From contig JAIKXO010000261.1 of the NCBI GenBank assembly GCA_024684065.1, forward strand, positions 1-14,370: 14,370 nt of DNA, written 5' to 3'. Below, piece by piece: positions 7,044 through 13,380 of this stretch. The notes below the pieces were generated by a model. The model made no database searches. It was given only the letters and a program-made list of their open reading frames with translations, and had not been told where the DNA came from. The stretch is from Lachnospiraceae bacterium. GTDB lineage: Bacteria; Bacillota_A; Clostridia; Lachnospirales; Lachnospiraceae. How positions within the stretch are numbered: position 1 is the first letter of the stretch; every line of letters starts with the position of its first letter. Both the position numbers and the translations under genes were made by a program.

Positions 7044-7838
7044 TCATTCCACGCAGAAATCATAAACCCTGCGGTAAAAATCCCCTGCCTCATCATGAAC
7101 TCCATGTCCGAGCCCCTCATATATGTGGAGCCGGCTGCCGGCGATAAGGCTCTTCAGCTCATGCGGCGCATCATTGCCGACGGTCTTATCGTCATCTCCG
7201 GCGAGAATAAGCGTGGGACAGCCGATCTTTCCAAGGCCTTCGCGGGCATCAAAATCCAGTATCGCATACGCATTCCTTAAAAACCGCTCATAACTTTTGG
7301 GCTTTGTGAACCTGGCAATGACGGGGAACAATTTCCTGTTCTTATCAAGGTATGCTTCAGAATACATCCTCTCTGCAGTATCGGTCATCAAGGAGACATT
7401 GTCACCTCGTTTGGCCATTTCGATCCATGATCCGACCGCATCTTTTACAACATCGTTTGCGTAGGGAGCGGTAACTGCGAGGATCAGTTTTTCAACCTTC
7501 CCGGGGTGGCGGGCCGCGATAAGCTGGGCTATCATCCCTCCCTGTGAAACCCCGAGTACCGCTGCGCTATTAATGCCCAGGCTTTCCATGACGGCAGCCT
7601 GGTCATCTGCCATGTCCTCGATCGAATAGCCGGCCGGCATATGATTTTTGCGGCTGAACATATATACCGTATAGTCCTTCAGGAATGGCCTGTAGGGGCC
7701 CGCAAGGAGCAGTGCCTTGCCCTTTACGGTTGCAAGGCCGTCCGACAGTCCCGGCAGTACGACCAGATTCTTTCTGCCGCTTCCAAAGGACACATAATAC
7801 ATGTCCGTATCACCGACTGCAGCCTTCCCATTCTTCAT
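7044..7838 (-). CDS. Alpha/beta hydrolase
   Basis: This 264-residue protein is a soluble alpha/beta-hydrolase fold enzyme. It has the nucleophile elbow G-V-S98-Q-G-G, an acidic residue in LILAGDDD (about 215-217) and a His in LGHGVHDE (about 245). These complete a Ser-Asp-His triad. Upstream it has the core strand LVVLPGLSDG (about 26-34), the usual oxyanion-loop region. The Ser-containing motif suggests an esterase, lipase or peptidase-like activity, but the substrate cannot be told. I start at ATG 7838 because GGCGGAGG sits 8 bases upstream; a TTG 21 bases earlier would put that site inside the gene. It follows the acyltransferase by 44 bases and is probably co-transcribed. There is no signal peptide, so it acts in the cytoplasm. 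Confidence 0.85.
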   Translation of the reverse strand: MKNGKAAVGDTDMYYVSFGSGRKNLVVLPGLSDGLATVKGKALLLAGPYRPFLKDYTVYMFSRKNHMPAGYSIEDMADDQAAVMESLGINSAAVLGVSQGGMIAQLIAARHPGKVEKLILAVTAPYANDVVKDAVGSWIEMAKRGDNVSLMTDTAERMYSEAYLDKNRKLFPVIARFTKPKSYERFLRNAYAILDFDAREGLGKIGCPTLILAGDDDKTVGNDAPHELKSLIAGSRLHIYEGLGHGVHDEAGDFYRRVYDFCVE

Positions 7839-7882
7839 AGATTTAACCTCCGCCTTCAAAGCTTAAAACTCTATATCGTATC

Positions 7883-8964
7883 CTATCTCGCGCTCCGCTT
7901 GAATCTGTCAGAGATGATGCTGATCAGTATGGAAACGGCTATGCTGACTGCAGCCAGGCCAAAACTCCGGGCCGATATATCTGCCGTAATGCCGTCTGCA
8001 TCGTACCTCATGGAAAAACCTGTGATCATGCAGATCATCCAGGCGATAAAATAATGATACATATAAATATATATTGAGTGAGATCCCAGGTAGGCCATTT
8101 TATCTACATTGATCCCGGTATTTTCTATCTGCCTGCATAACACTGATATTCCCCAGACGCTTATATTGCCAAGGATGAATAATATAAGCATGGTACCGGC
8201 CTCAGGCTTATCGAATTCTCCGCGGAACAGGTTTGTTCCAAATCCGAAAAACACAGACACTCCTGTGCCCACTGCGCATGCAGCCGTACCCGCGAGCCAT
8301 GCCGGCAGTCCCTTAAGCCTTTCAAAGAGACGCAATTCCCTGCACATGCTTCCCTTCAACGTTATGGCAGTCCAAAACGGAACAAGCTGCAGGTTATAAG
8401 GAAGGCTTACCGATGATCCCCTCAGCACGCCCGTGATGAGCAGCATGGCAGCTGCCGAAATGATTATCGGCTTAACGCCTTTGCATATTTTTTCTCTTAA
8501 TACAATGAACAGGATGCCGGAAAAAAACATCGCGGGCAAAAACCAGAAATCAGCGAGAAACGGGTATCTTTTTCTCAGATGGTAATACTCCCACCCGAAA
8601 AGATCCTGTATGGTCCTGTTCCAGATCGAGCCCGCAAAGAAATTCCTGAGGCAGCATAAAGCTTCCATTATGCTTTCTTCGCCCTTAATGACCAAAACAA
8701 TGCTTCCCACCGCCCAGAACGATAGGGAATACAGAAAAAAAGGCTTCAGCAGCCCCTTCGTACGGCCGGAAATGCTTTTTCCGATCCCGGTTTTTCCGGG
8801 ACTGTAAAGATAACTGGAATAAATAAAAAAGGAAAAGAACATGGCCGCACACAGCCCCGTAAGAACAGTCCTCGCTGCCCCCGGCGCTATAATGTGGTAT
8901 AAGGCTATGCACAGTATTGCAAGCCCCTCACCATATCTATAAACTTAACTCTTTCTTTAGCCAA
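7883..8964 (-). pseudogene. Membrane acyltransferase (acyltransferase 3 type), frameshifted
   Basis: The frame open from ATG 8842 gives only 319 residues and lacks the first membrane segment. Upstream, the same frame reads YGEGLAILCIALYHIIAPG up to a stop with no start codon. A second frame from TTG 8964 reads MAKERVKFIDMVRG and joins it if one base is added in the GGGG run at 8924-8927. The join gives RFIDMVRGLAIL-type sequence and an H in the first segment (LYHII), the hallmark of this family, in a 360-residue protein of normal length. AAGGGGGG lies 7 bases before TTG 8964. The protein has about ten membrane segments and ends with a short basic tail. Such enzymes acylate sugars or other envelope molecules at the cytoplasmic membrane. 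The frameshift could be a base-calling error in a G-run, in which case the gene is intact. Confidence 0.7.
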
Positions 8965-8982
8965 TCTCTGTCCCCCCTTCTA

Positions 8983-9009
8983 GTGTCAAAGGGACGGTTC
9001 TTTTGACAC
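8983..9009 (+). repeat. 27-base hairpin repeat, copy A
   Basis: Arms GTGTCAAAGGGA and TTCTTTTGACAC surround a CGG loop. The 12 pairs include two G.U pairs on this strand, while the other strand has two C.A mismatches. Identical copies lie at 10514-10540 (inverted) and 11626-11652. This copy sits between the small Cys-rich gene and the acyltransferase start. I recall this motif as dispersed in clostridial genomes, possibly linked to REP-type transposases, but cannot check that here. Confidence 0.9.
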
Positions 9010-9014
9010 ATCCC

Positions 9015-9242
9015 TCATACGATATTCCTGCCCTGACGGTATTTGTCCATATATTCGGTGTTGATCTCCCGGATCTCACGCTTTCCATCTATATAGTCCT
9101 GATAGATATCCCAAGGCGAGCCGCCTCCAAGCCAGCAGGATGAACAGTTCTCGCATCCGCCTCCGCAGTCCATGGAGTTCTTAACGATTGCCTCACGTTC
9201 TTCTTTGGTCGTATCCTTTATGAGAATAGATTTAAACTCCAT
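9015..9242 (-). CDS. Small Cys-rich protein (CxxxCxxCxxC)
   Basis: This 75-residue protein is acidic and highly charged. Its Cys residues at 26, 30, 33 and 36 form C-x3-C-x2-C-x2-C, followed by WLGGGSPWDIY, a Gly-rich turn and aromatic residues. The cluster is likely to bind an Fe-S cluster or zinc; which one cannot be told. It contains a radical-SAM-like CxxxCxxC spacing, but the protein is far too short for that fold. SD GGAGGG precedes ATG 9242 by 4 bases. It starts 24 bases after the glycosylase-like gene and should be the last gene of the MarR operon. I recall similar uncharacterised proteins in Lachnospiraceae but cannot assign a function. Confidence 0.75.
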   Translation of the reverse strand: MEFKSILIKDTTKEEREAIVKNSMDCGGGCENCSSCWLGGGSPWDIYQDYIDGKREIREINTEYMDKYRQGRNIV

Positions 9243-9266
9243 ATGTCCCTCCGAATAATCTTGCTG

Positions 9267-10463
9267 CTAAACTTTGGAAACACTGTCACAGTCATTAAAC
9301 CCGGCAAAGCGGGTCAATGTTTTTTCCAATTCCGAGTTCAGTTTCTTTGTCTGACGAATTCCCGGTTCCCACCAAAGTCCCTTCACTGTAAGAACTTTTT
9401 TCCTGCGGTCAGGAATAGCTTCGATTCGTCCGACAAAACGATCTCCGAACAGAATCGGAAGCGTATAGTATCCATATTTACGTTTGACGGCCGGTGTATA
9501 TATCTCCCAGGAATACTGATAGTCACATAATGCCAGTATCAGAGATTTGTCCCACATAATAGGATCCAAGGGGGCTATGAAAGACATTCTCGGTTTCAGG
9601 TCAGCGCTTCCATCAACTATGGATTCCATCATCGGGTCATCCTCGGAGCGATAATAAAACGTCTGCTTTATTCCCTGAACCGCCACAGGACATATCTTCC
9701 CTTGCGCTCTTAAGCTTTCCAGGATCATTTTTCGTTTTTCTGCATTTATATCTATTCCAAGAAACGCCGCACTGTTCTTATCCCAAAGAAGTCCAACCGC
9801 GCCGATCCTGCGGAGCACGCGCCACGCTGCAAAATCATCCTCATTCCTGCATGGATTTTCCGCATCAAGAATCGATCCGGGCAAATATTTTTCGGCAAGG
9901 TCGTAATATTTCCTGCTTCCTTTTTTGTGATGGATGATCAATACTCCGTCTGTATAAAGCTGTTCCAAAACCGATCGGGCAGCCTGGGATTTCTTCTGCC
10001 AATTTCCGCTCCAATGCATTGAAGAATGCCAGAAAATCTCACCTTCGATCGGTAGTGTGTCGCTTGATACAGGGCCGTTATCCTTTATGTAAGAGATTGC
10101 CTCCTTCTCCAGCCGGCCCAGCCCCTTAAAAGTTTTCCCGAGTTTCAGGCTTCTGTCCCTGTATGAAGAGAAATACGGCCAATCCTCCACCGGCCATATG
10201 GACAGTTCCTTGTCAGCATAATCTACCAGTCTGCGTTCTTCATACAGCAGTTCCTGAAGCATGGATTTTGAAAACCCTTTAACTCTAGACTGAAGTGTGA
10301 GCTCTGCATTTTTACCGCATACGTCGACCGGATCGTATTGAATGCATCCGGCCTGACGGACAAAATCATATGCACCTGATTTGCCAATAAACCTATATGA
10401 TCCTATCAGCCCCTGTTTTAAAAGAACAAATCTTTCAGCCTGAAGTTTTGTTATCGTTAACAT
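9267..10463 (-). CDS. YcaQ/AlkZ-like winged-helix DNA glycosylase family protein
   Basis: This 398-residue protein belongs to the winged-helix family that contains YcaQ and AlkZ, which unhook DNA interstrand crosslinks or excise bulky alkylated bases. Support: the catalytic Q-x-D motif appears as C-I-Q42-Y-D44-P-V-D-V near the N-terminus, an HWSG motif lies in the middle (about 150), and the C-terminal third has RMSFIAPLDPIMWDK and FVGRIEAIPDRR, typical of the family. The length is usual. No clear Shine-Dalgarno sequence precedes ATG 10463, since AAAAGG is about 17 bases away; translation may depend on coupling. The stop of the flavodoxin gene is 25 bases upstream. Exact lesion and activity are inferred from the family. 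Confidence 0.82.
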   Translation of the reverse strand: MLTITKLQAERFVLLKQGLIGSYRFIGKSGAYDFVRQAGCIQYDPVDVCGKNAELTLQSRVKGFSKSMLQELLYEERRLVDYADKELSIWPVEDWPYFSSYRDRSLKLGKTFKGLGRLEKEAISYIKDNGPVSSDTLPIEGEIFWHSSMHWSGNWQKKSQAARSVLEQLYTDGVLIIHHKKGSRKYYDLAEKYLPGSILDAENPCRNEDDFAAWRVLRRIGAVGLLWDKNSAAFLGIDINAEKRKMILESLRAQGKICPVAVQGIKQTFYYRSEDDPMMESIVDGSADLKPRMSFIAPLDPIMWDKSLILALCDYQYSWEIYTPAVKRKYGYYTLPILFGDRFVGRIEAIPDRRKKVLTVKGLWWEPGIRQTKKLNSELEKTLTRFAGFNDCDSVSKV

Positions 10464-10488
10464 ATATCGTTTTTTTCAAACCTTTTAT

Positions 10489-11061
10489 CTATTTCAGATT
10501 TTGGTCAGCTGATGTGTCAAAAGAACCGTCCCTTTGACACAGATACGAAACGACCGGTTCTATATACTTAATGTCAGAGATATCATAGGAAGAAGCCATC
10601 TTCTCAGCCATTATCTTTTCCTTTTCGGTTGCGTCTTTTCTGTTCCTGAGAGCTGACACAAACATCTTCATCGCAATCCTTGACGGTGCCTTCATATTAT
10701 CATAGTTAAAACCGCCTTGGCAGTAGAATATCTTTATATACTTCTTCTGCTCTTCCGTAAGGGCATTCTGAAGAAATACATCTATATCCGGGTTGTCATT
10801 GGGGCTTCCGCCTACGCAGAAAATGGCAAGACGTTTATCCCTCCAGCCGGCTGCTTTTCCAAGAAACCACTTTGCATTTACTATATTGGCCGCCATGATC
10901 CATCCGCCGTAGCAGATCGCATCATAATCTTCAAAAAACGGATCCGCCATCTTCTTAGCATCCTTAAGCCCGAGAAGCTCACCCTGCGTTTTATCTGCAA
11001 GCCACTCTGCATATCTTTTGGTAAATCCTGTCTGTGATGTGTAAATAATCAGTGTTTTCAT
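10489..11061 (-). CDS. Flavodoxin domain protein (Flavodoxin_5/HemG-like)
   Basis: This 190-residue protein starts with IIYTSQTGFTKRYAEWLA, the FMN phosphate-binding loop at residues 8-20. It continues through AICYGGWIMAANI and FCVGGSPND, the two later flavin-contact loops. The Flavodoxin_5 group includes HemG-type protoporphyrinogen oxidases and electron carriers; this one has no clear heme-gene neighbours, so a redox protein is the safe call. Its ATG overlaps the MarR stop at ATGA (11058-11061), giving translational coupling. The last 16 residues (CQRDGSFDTS then ADQNLK) are encoded largely by the 27-base hairpin repeat at 10514-10540, so the natural C-terminus was probably replaced when the repeat arrived. 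The flavodoxin core is complete and should work. Confidence 0.88.
   Translation of the reverse strand: MKTLIIYTSQTGFTKRYAEWLADKTQGELLGLKDAKKMADPFFEDYDAICYGGWIMAANIVNAKWFLGKAAGWRDKRLAIFCVGGSPNDNPDIDVFLQNALTEEQKKYIKIFYCQGGFNYDNMKAPSRIAMKMFVSALRNRKDATEKEKIMAEKMASSYDISDIKYIEPVVSYLCQRDGSFDTSADQNLK
10514..10540 (-). repeat. 27-base hairpin repeat, copy B, inside the flavodoxin gene
   Basis: Identical on the minus strand to the plus-strand copies at 8983 and 11626. It is read in frame as the codons for CQRDGSFDT near the flavodoxin C-terminus, and lies about 50 bases before the glycosylase start. The G.U-tolerant hairpin is formed by the mRNA strand here. Confidence 0.9.
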
Positions 11062-11537
11062 ATCTCGCTCAGATTCCTTTCCATCTTCATTACAGTCTGT
11101 ATTGTTGTCTTAAGGCTCTCATCATCGATCCCATCAAAGATTCGGCCTATAACATATTGGCTCTGCTGACCGTTATTGTCGTTCCTGTCTAAAAATTCCC
11201 TGCATTTATCCGTGACGAGTATCCGCTGCTTCCGTCTGTCTTTTTCATCAGGAACCGCTGAAACAAAGCCTTTTCTTTCAAGTTTTAATAATATCTGCTT
11301 CACATTCTGATGAGAACTGCCCATCACATCCGAAAGCTCATTAAGCGTCGGCGGTTCCTTGCATAAATTGATACAGATTACGGCAAAGAACTGCTTCCAC
11401 GTGATCTCTTTGAAATATGCATCGGCAGCCGCCTGATATCTGTTATCAAACGCACTCAGCAGCCCAAGCAGAAAAGGCTGCGGAGGCATATCTCCAAACT
11501 TCACTTTGTCCATGTTCATCACTTCATCGTAATTCAT
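11058..11537 (-). CDS. MarR-family transcriptional regulator
   Basis: This 159-residue protein has the MarR winged helix-turn-helix between about residues 49 and 115: TLNELSDVMGSSHQNVKQILLKLERKGFV (split recognition region), then the wing DEKDRRKQRILVTDK. Flanking helices should form the dimer interface. SD GAAGGG lies 8 bases before ATG 11537, which supports this start over the nearby in-frame ATGs. It is the first gene of an operon with the flavodoxin, the glycosylase-like protein and the Cys-rich protein, and its promoter contains two identical palindromes. Autorepression relieved by an electrophile, phenolic or oxidant signal is the usual mode for such regulators. There is a C-terminal-half CREF cysteine but no diagnostic redox switch that I can see. 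Confidence 0.9.
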   Translation of the reverse strand: MNYDEVMNMDKVKFGDMPPQPFLLGLLSAFDNRYQAAADAYFKEITWKQFFAVICINLCKEPPTLNELSDVMGSSHQNVKQILLKLERKGFVSAVPDEKDRRKQRILVTDKCREFLDRNDNNGQQSQYVIGRIFDGIDDESLKTTIQTVMKMERNLSEI

Positions 11538-11561
11538 ATAAAATACCCTTCTTAATATTGT

Positions 11562-11573
11562 GTAATATATTAC
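11562..11573. promoter_or_regulatory. Operator 1 of the MarR operon
   Basis: GTAATATATTAC is a perfect 12-base palindrome. The 16-base block TGTAATATATTACCTA that holds it (11561-11576) is repeated exactly at 11585-11600, 24 bases away. It lies just downstream of the -10 box, where binding would block RNA polymerase. Confidence 0.65.
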
Positions 11574-11582
11574 CTATACAAC

Positions 11583-11611
11583 AATGTAATATATTACCTA
11601 CCCCTTGTCAA
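11583..11611 (-). promoter_or_regulatory. Promoter of the MarR-flavodoxin operon
   Basis: A consensus -35 box TTGACA (11606-11611) is 17 bases from TACATT (11583-11588, 4 of 6 to the -10). Operator 2 lies in the spacer and touches the -10, and operator 1 lies just downstream. Confidence 0.6.
11586..11597. promoter_or_regulatory. Operator 2 of the MarR operon
   Basis: The same perfect palindrome GTAATATATTAC lies between the -35 and -10 boxes and overlaps the -10. Two identical sites 24 bases apart, about two helical turns, suit binding by two MarR dimers on roughly the same DNA face. Confidence 0.65.
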
Positions 11612-11625
11612 CCCTTTTTTCAAAT

Positions 11626-11652
11626 GTGTCAAAGGGACGGTTCTTTTGACAC
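11626..11652 (+). repeat. 27-base hairpin repeat, copy C
   Basis: Identical to the copies at 8983 and 10514, and in the same orientation as the first. It lies 15 bases upstream of the MarR -35 box, so it does not cover the core promoter. Confidence 0.9.
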
Positions 11653-11673
11653 ATTTTGACACACTTTTGACGC
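11644..11673 (+). repeat. Three tandem TTTTGACRC units
   Basis: TTTTGACAC (11644-11652), TTTTGACAC (11654-11662) and TTTTGACGC (11665-11673) repeat at 10 and 11 bases, about one helical turn each. The first is the right arm of hairpin copy C, so the others may be partial copies of the repeat end. Confidence 0.6.
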
Positions 11674-11704
11674 ATAATACATTTAATCTTCGTTTCCCCT
11701 CCCC

Positions 11705-11732
11705 AGAATAAAAAAGGAGCCTCAGCCCCTTT
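11705..11732 (-). terminator. Intrinsic terminator of the EFR1-TetR operon
   Basis: On the minus strand an 8-base-pair stem (AAAGGGGC with GCTCCTTT, one G.U) closes a TGAG loop at 11713-11732 and runs into TTTATT. It begins 44 bases past the TetR stop codon and separates that operon from the MarR promoter. Confidence 0.8.
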
Positions 11733-11776
11733 AATGATCTCTTTCACAGTTCCTTACCCTTGCAGCGTACAATACA

Positions 11777-12358
11777 CTAAAACTCAATGACGAGCTTCCA
11801 AAAGTCATTTAGTGAATTACGAAGATTTTCCATGCTCTGCATTTCACCCCTACCAAATTCCGGACTATGTATCATGACTTCAGACCCTTTGATCAGGATC
11901 CTCGCCAGAATTTCCGCATCTTCATCAAGCCTGCTCTTAACGGAGCCTTCTTCCAATAATCGGTCTAACGCATGTGTCATTGGTTCGACCATTGATTCAA
12001 TGGTCATGTCATGCAGGGCGCACTTAACAGTCCAATGGAGCCTGTCAGCCTGCAGCACATTGAAATATGTTTCAGTGCTATGGGCAAATTCATCGAAGAA
12101 GCCGTCCATTATCTGAGTGATCGACAGTGTATCGTCTTCAAGGAGCATTTTTATCCTATCGGAGTATTCTTTAAGGAATTCCTCCACCACCGCTTCAAAC
12201 AGGGCTTCTTTTGAAGGAAAAAAATGATAAAAACTTCCCGTAACGATATTTGCCTCGCTAAGGATCATCTTCACCGAAGTTTTCTCGAATCCATTTTCAA
12301 AGAAAACCTTGGTGGCAGCTTTCAATATTACTTCTCTTGTTTCACCTCTTTTGGCCAT
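11777..12358 (-). CDS. TetR/AcrR-family transcriptional regulator
   Basis: This 193-residue protein has a normal TetR N-terminal domain: REVILKAATKVFFENGFEKTSV (helices 1-2, split here), then MILSEANIVTGSFYHFF, the recognition helix with its typical G-S-F-Y-x-F-F, and SKEALFEAVVEEF. The C-terminal part is the ligand-binding and dimer domain; its Cys, His and Glu residues give no clear ligand. The ATG at 12358 lies inside the 3' end of the EFR1-type gene (31-base overlap), with AAAGGA 9 bases upstream. It is thus co-transcribed with the flavodoxin-ferredoxin and probably represses the shared promoter through the two palindromes at 13224 and 13280. Confidence 0.9.
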   Translation of the reverse strand: MAKRGETREVILKAATKVFFENGFEKTSVKMILSEANIVTGSFYHFFPSKEALFEAVVEEFLKEYSDRIKMLLEDDTLSITQIMDGFFDEFAHSTETYFNVLQADRLHWTVKCALHDMTIESMVEPMTHALDRLLEEGSVKSRLDEDAEILARILIKGSEVMIHSPEFGRGEMQSMENLRNSLNDFWKLVIEF

Positions 12359-13203
12359 GATTCACTTTCCTTTGTAAGGTCATTAACTGTTATATAGGGA
12401 TTTCTGTATAATTTTCGCTTTGGGGGAAGGCCCATGATCTTAACTAATGGCGTCTTAGAGCTTGACGCATCCAGAAGTTTCCTGTCTCCCTCCGTGATTT
12501 CATATCCTATTGCACGTTTGGGGCAGGAGGTAACACAAGCCATACAGTTTGCGCAATGATGCTGAAATGACGGTCTGCCGCCTTCCAAAACGATGTTGTG
12601 ACATGGGCATACTCTGCTGCACAATCCGCAGGATATGCAATCATTGCTTATCGTAAAAGGATTGTCCGCATATTTTTGAAGCTCGAGATACGGTGTCATA
12701 AAACGATCGCTTTTTCTTTTTATCATCCTGCTCGCATGCGGATAGGTCCTTGTCTTCCTGTTGAATATATCCTCTGCGATCCTCTTCAGTTTTTTTTCGG
12801 TTTTGGGAACCCTTAGTCTCGGAGAAGGAAACGGCGGATATACGATAACATAATTCGCTACGCTGTTAACGATGTTACCGTATTGCAGTCTGATGTCTTT
12901 TCTATCTAATATCTCAGCAAGTTTTTCTAATGCCATCCCACATACGAAGCTGGGCATTGCCACGGCAAATACGTATGCATTCGGATTTATGTCCAGCTTC
13001 TCCACGAATGAAACAGCCGGAGCCGGCATGGTCCAATGATAAACCGGAAATACAAACCCAACGATCTCACAATTCCTTGCGGAAAAATCAGCCGGATCAG
13101 CTCTCATGGAGACAATCTCAGTATTTCCAAGCCTCTCAGCTATTATGCGTGCAGCACGCATACTGTTTCCGGTTCCGGTAAAATAGTAGATTCTTCCTTC
13201 CAT
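12328..13203 (-). CDS. EFR1-family flavodoxin-ferredoxin protein
   Basis: This 291-residue protein joins an N-terminal flavodoxin domain (IYYFTGTGNSMRAARIIAERL at 5-25, split loop; PVYHWTMPAPAVSF at 53-66) to a C-terminal two-cluster ferredoxin domain. The latter has C189-x2-C192-x2-C195-x3-C199-P and C217-x2-C220-x2-C223-x3-C227-P, each enough for one [4Fe-4S] cluster. This layout defines the EFR1-type proteins of anaerobes, which are thought to carry electrons between flavin and Fe-S centres. No signal peptide is present, so it is cytoplasmic. SD GGAGAGGG precedes ATG 13203 by about 6 bases. The gene overlaps the downstream TetR gene by 31 bases. Confidence 0.92.
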   Translation of the reverse strand: MEGRIYYFTGTGNSMRAARIIAERLGNTEIVSMRADPADFSARNCEIVGFVFPVYHWTMPAPAVSFVEKLDINPNAYVFAVAMPSFVCGMALEKLAEILDRKDIRLQYGNIVNSVANYVIVYPPFPSPRLRVPKTEKKLKRIAEDIFNRKTRTYPHASRMIKRKSDRFMTPYLELQKYADNPFTISNDCISCGLCSRVCPCHNIVLEGGRPSFQHHCANCMACVTSCPKRAIGYEITEGDRKLLDASSSKTPLVKIMGLPPKRKLYRNPYITVNDLTKESESWPKEVKQEK

Positions 13204-13223
13204 AATATCCCTCTCCTACAAAA

Positions 13224-13238
13224 TAGAATATCGTTCTA
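13224..13238. promoter_or_regulatory. Operator proximal to the EFR1-type gene
   Basis: On the minus strand TAGAACGATATTCTA is a 15-base palindrome with one mismatched arm position. It lies just downstream of the -10 box and close to the ribosome binding site. It matches the site at 13280-13294 at 14 of 15 bases. Confidence 0.65.
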
Positions 13239-13243
13239 TTTTT

Positions 13244-13272
13244 ATGATAACCTCAGGGACGTATATAGTCAA
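13244..13272 (-). promoter_or_regulatory. Promoter of the EFR1-TetR operon
   Basis: TTGACT (13267-13272) is 17 bases from TATCAT (13244-13249). Both are 5 of 6 to consensus. The two palindromes lie on either side of this core promoter. Confidence 0.75.
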
Positions 13273-13279
13273 GTTTTTT

Positions 13280-13294
13280 TAGAATATCATTCTA
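13280..13294. promoter_or_regulatory. Operator distal to the EFR1-type gene
   Basis: TAGAATGATATTCTA (minus strand) is a perfect palindrome of TAGAAT and ATTCTA around GAT. It lies 8 bases upstream of the -35 box. The centre-to-centre distance to the other site is 56 bases. Confidence 0.65.
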
Positions 13295-13330
13295 CTTTTA
13301 TCTCAGATCCACATAATCTCAACTTTTCTC

Positions 13331-13367
13331 ACAAACAAAATCCCCGCGAACTCATGAGTTTGCGGGG
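13331..13367 (-). terminator. Strong hairpin with T-run, likely terminator
   Basis: CCCCGC pairs with GCGGGG (13342-13347 with 13362-13367), and inner AACTC/GAGTT-type pairing extends the stem. On the minus strand it runs into ATTTTGTTTGT. It isolates the EFR1 promoter from reading through from the right end. It may be the original terminator of the tRNA-like fragment just upstream. Confidence 0.65.
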
Positions 13368-13380
13368 AAATCTGATAAGA

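Noticed and set aside
8685..8912. A 75-codon frame overlapping the acyltransferase start
   Set aside because: It has no family features and is explained by the frameshifted acyltransferase N-terminus in the neighbouring frames.
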